Assembly: GCA_023396535.1 (NCBI GenBank)
Contig: JAEWWD010000196.1
Span: 1-13,414 of the forward strand
Direction of reading: 5' to 3'
From: Bacillota bacterium
GTDB taxonomy: Bacteria; Bacillota; Clostridia; Christensenellales; CAG-138
Length of the DNA: 13,414 nucleotides
Part shown: one piece after another, positions 13,066 through 13,414 of the stretch
Layout: every line of letters begins with the position of its first letter
Numbering within the stretch: the first letter of the stretch is position 1
Translations under genes and position numbers: made by a program
Notes under the pieces: generated by a model
What the model was told of the DNA's origin: nothing
Databases searched by the model: none
Seen by the model: the letters and a program-made list of their open reading frames with translations, nothing else

Positions 13066-13414
13066 ATGGACTTTATTACCAGCTTTTTGAGCTCCGATGT
13101 CCGGACCGCCATGCCCATACTCATTGCGGCGCTCGGCCTCGTATACAGCGAGCGTGCGGGCGTGGTCAACATAGGCGCCGAGGGTATTATGCTCATAGGC
13201 GCGCTAGCCAGCTTTACCGGTTCGTACTACACCGGCAACGCATGGGCAGGCATGGGGATTGCGGTGCTGTCAGGGCTCCTCATCGGCCTCGCGTTCGCGT
13301 TTCTCGTGGTGACTGTCAAAGCAAATCAGACGGTGGTGGGCGCGGCGCTGAACATATTCGGTTCGGGCCTTTCCATTACGCTTAACCGTGTGATATTCGG
13401 CATCAGCGGCACTC
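13066..13414 (+). CDS. BMP-family ABC transporter permease 2 (partial, 5' part)
   Basis: The frame begins at ATG 13066, one base after the stop of permease 1, with AAGGAGG inside the end of that gene, and runs off the window after 116 codons. It shows a periplasm-facing start, then hydrophobic helices and the same conserved segment, 'AGVVNIGAEGIMLIGA', seen in permease 1. BMP importers use two different permeases of this kind, so this is the second half of the membrane channel. The remaining two-thirds are outside the window. Confidence 0.9.
   Translation, partial: MDFITSFLSSDVRTAMPILIAALGLVYSERAGVVNIGAEGIMLIGALASFTGSYYTGNAWAGMGIAVLSGLLIGLAFAFLVVTVKANQTVVGAALNIFGSGLSITLNRVIFGISGT

Noticed and set aside
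1..13414. CRISPR arrays, tRNA or rRNA genes, transposases, prophage genes
   Set aside because: No regular spaced repeats, cloverleaf-like segments, or recognisable transposase, integrase or phage proteins were seen.

Overview
The window is a GC-rich bacterial catabolic locus. Strong AGGAGG-type ribosome sites sit before most genes and two near-consensus sigma-A promoters are visible. The protein families fit an anaerobic, Clostridia-like member of the Bacillota: an iron-dependent alcohol dehydrogenase, a molybdenum hydroxylase, an iron-sulfur flavoprotein and a BMP-type ABC importer. This placement is inferred from family content and signals, not from a marker gene. I see no rRNA, tRNA, CRISPR array, insertion sequence or phage gene.

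Layout. (1) Positions 1-1237, plus strand: the end of one zinc-type (MDR) dehydrogenase and a complete second one, closed by a long hairpin. (2) Positions 1387-3607, minus strand: a GntR/HutC-family regulator followed by a COG0402-type amidohydrolase (deaminase family), ending in an intrinsic terminator. (3) Positions 3608-4025: the divergent control region, with a dyad at the gntR promoter and a perfect TTGACA-17-TATAAT promoter facing right, followed by a leader of about 230 nt. (4) Positions 4026-8349, plus strand: an operon of iron-dependent alcohol dehydrogenase, a homologue of methenyl-tetrahydromethanopterin cyclohydrolase (Mch), an unrecognised 208-residue protein coupled to it, and an NAD(P)-dependent aldehyde dehydrogenase. 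(5) Positions 8350-8521: a second promoter overlapped and followed by three tandem palindromes of one design. (6) Positions 8522-13414, plus strand: the 2Fe-2S and molybdenum subunits of a xanthine-dehydrogenase-family hydroxylase, an iron-sulfur flavoprotein, and two nucleoside-type (BMP family) ABC permeases, the second cut by the window end.

How they may work together. The parts suggest import of a nitrogen heterocycle or its nucleoside (BMP permeases), hydroxylation (molybdenum enzyme), deamination (amidohydrolase), opening of a cyclic amidinium-type ring (Mch homologue), and oxidation or reduction of a released alcohol or aldehyde (Fe-ADH, ALDH, MDRs), under a GntR-family regulator. The most notable element is the Mch homologue. 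Its known partners are tetrahydromethanopterin C1 pathways, but no other gene of such a pathway is in the window. A purine- or pterin-type substrate is my inference; nothing in the sequence proves it.
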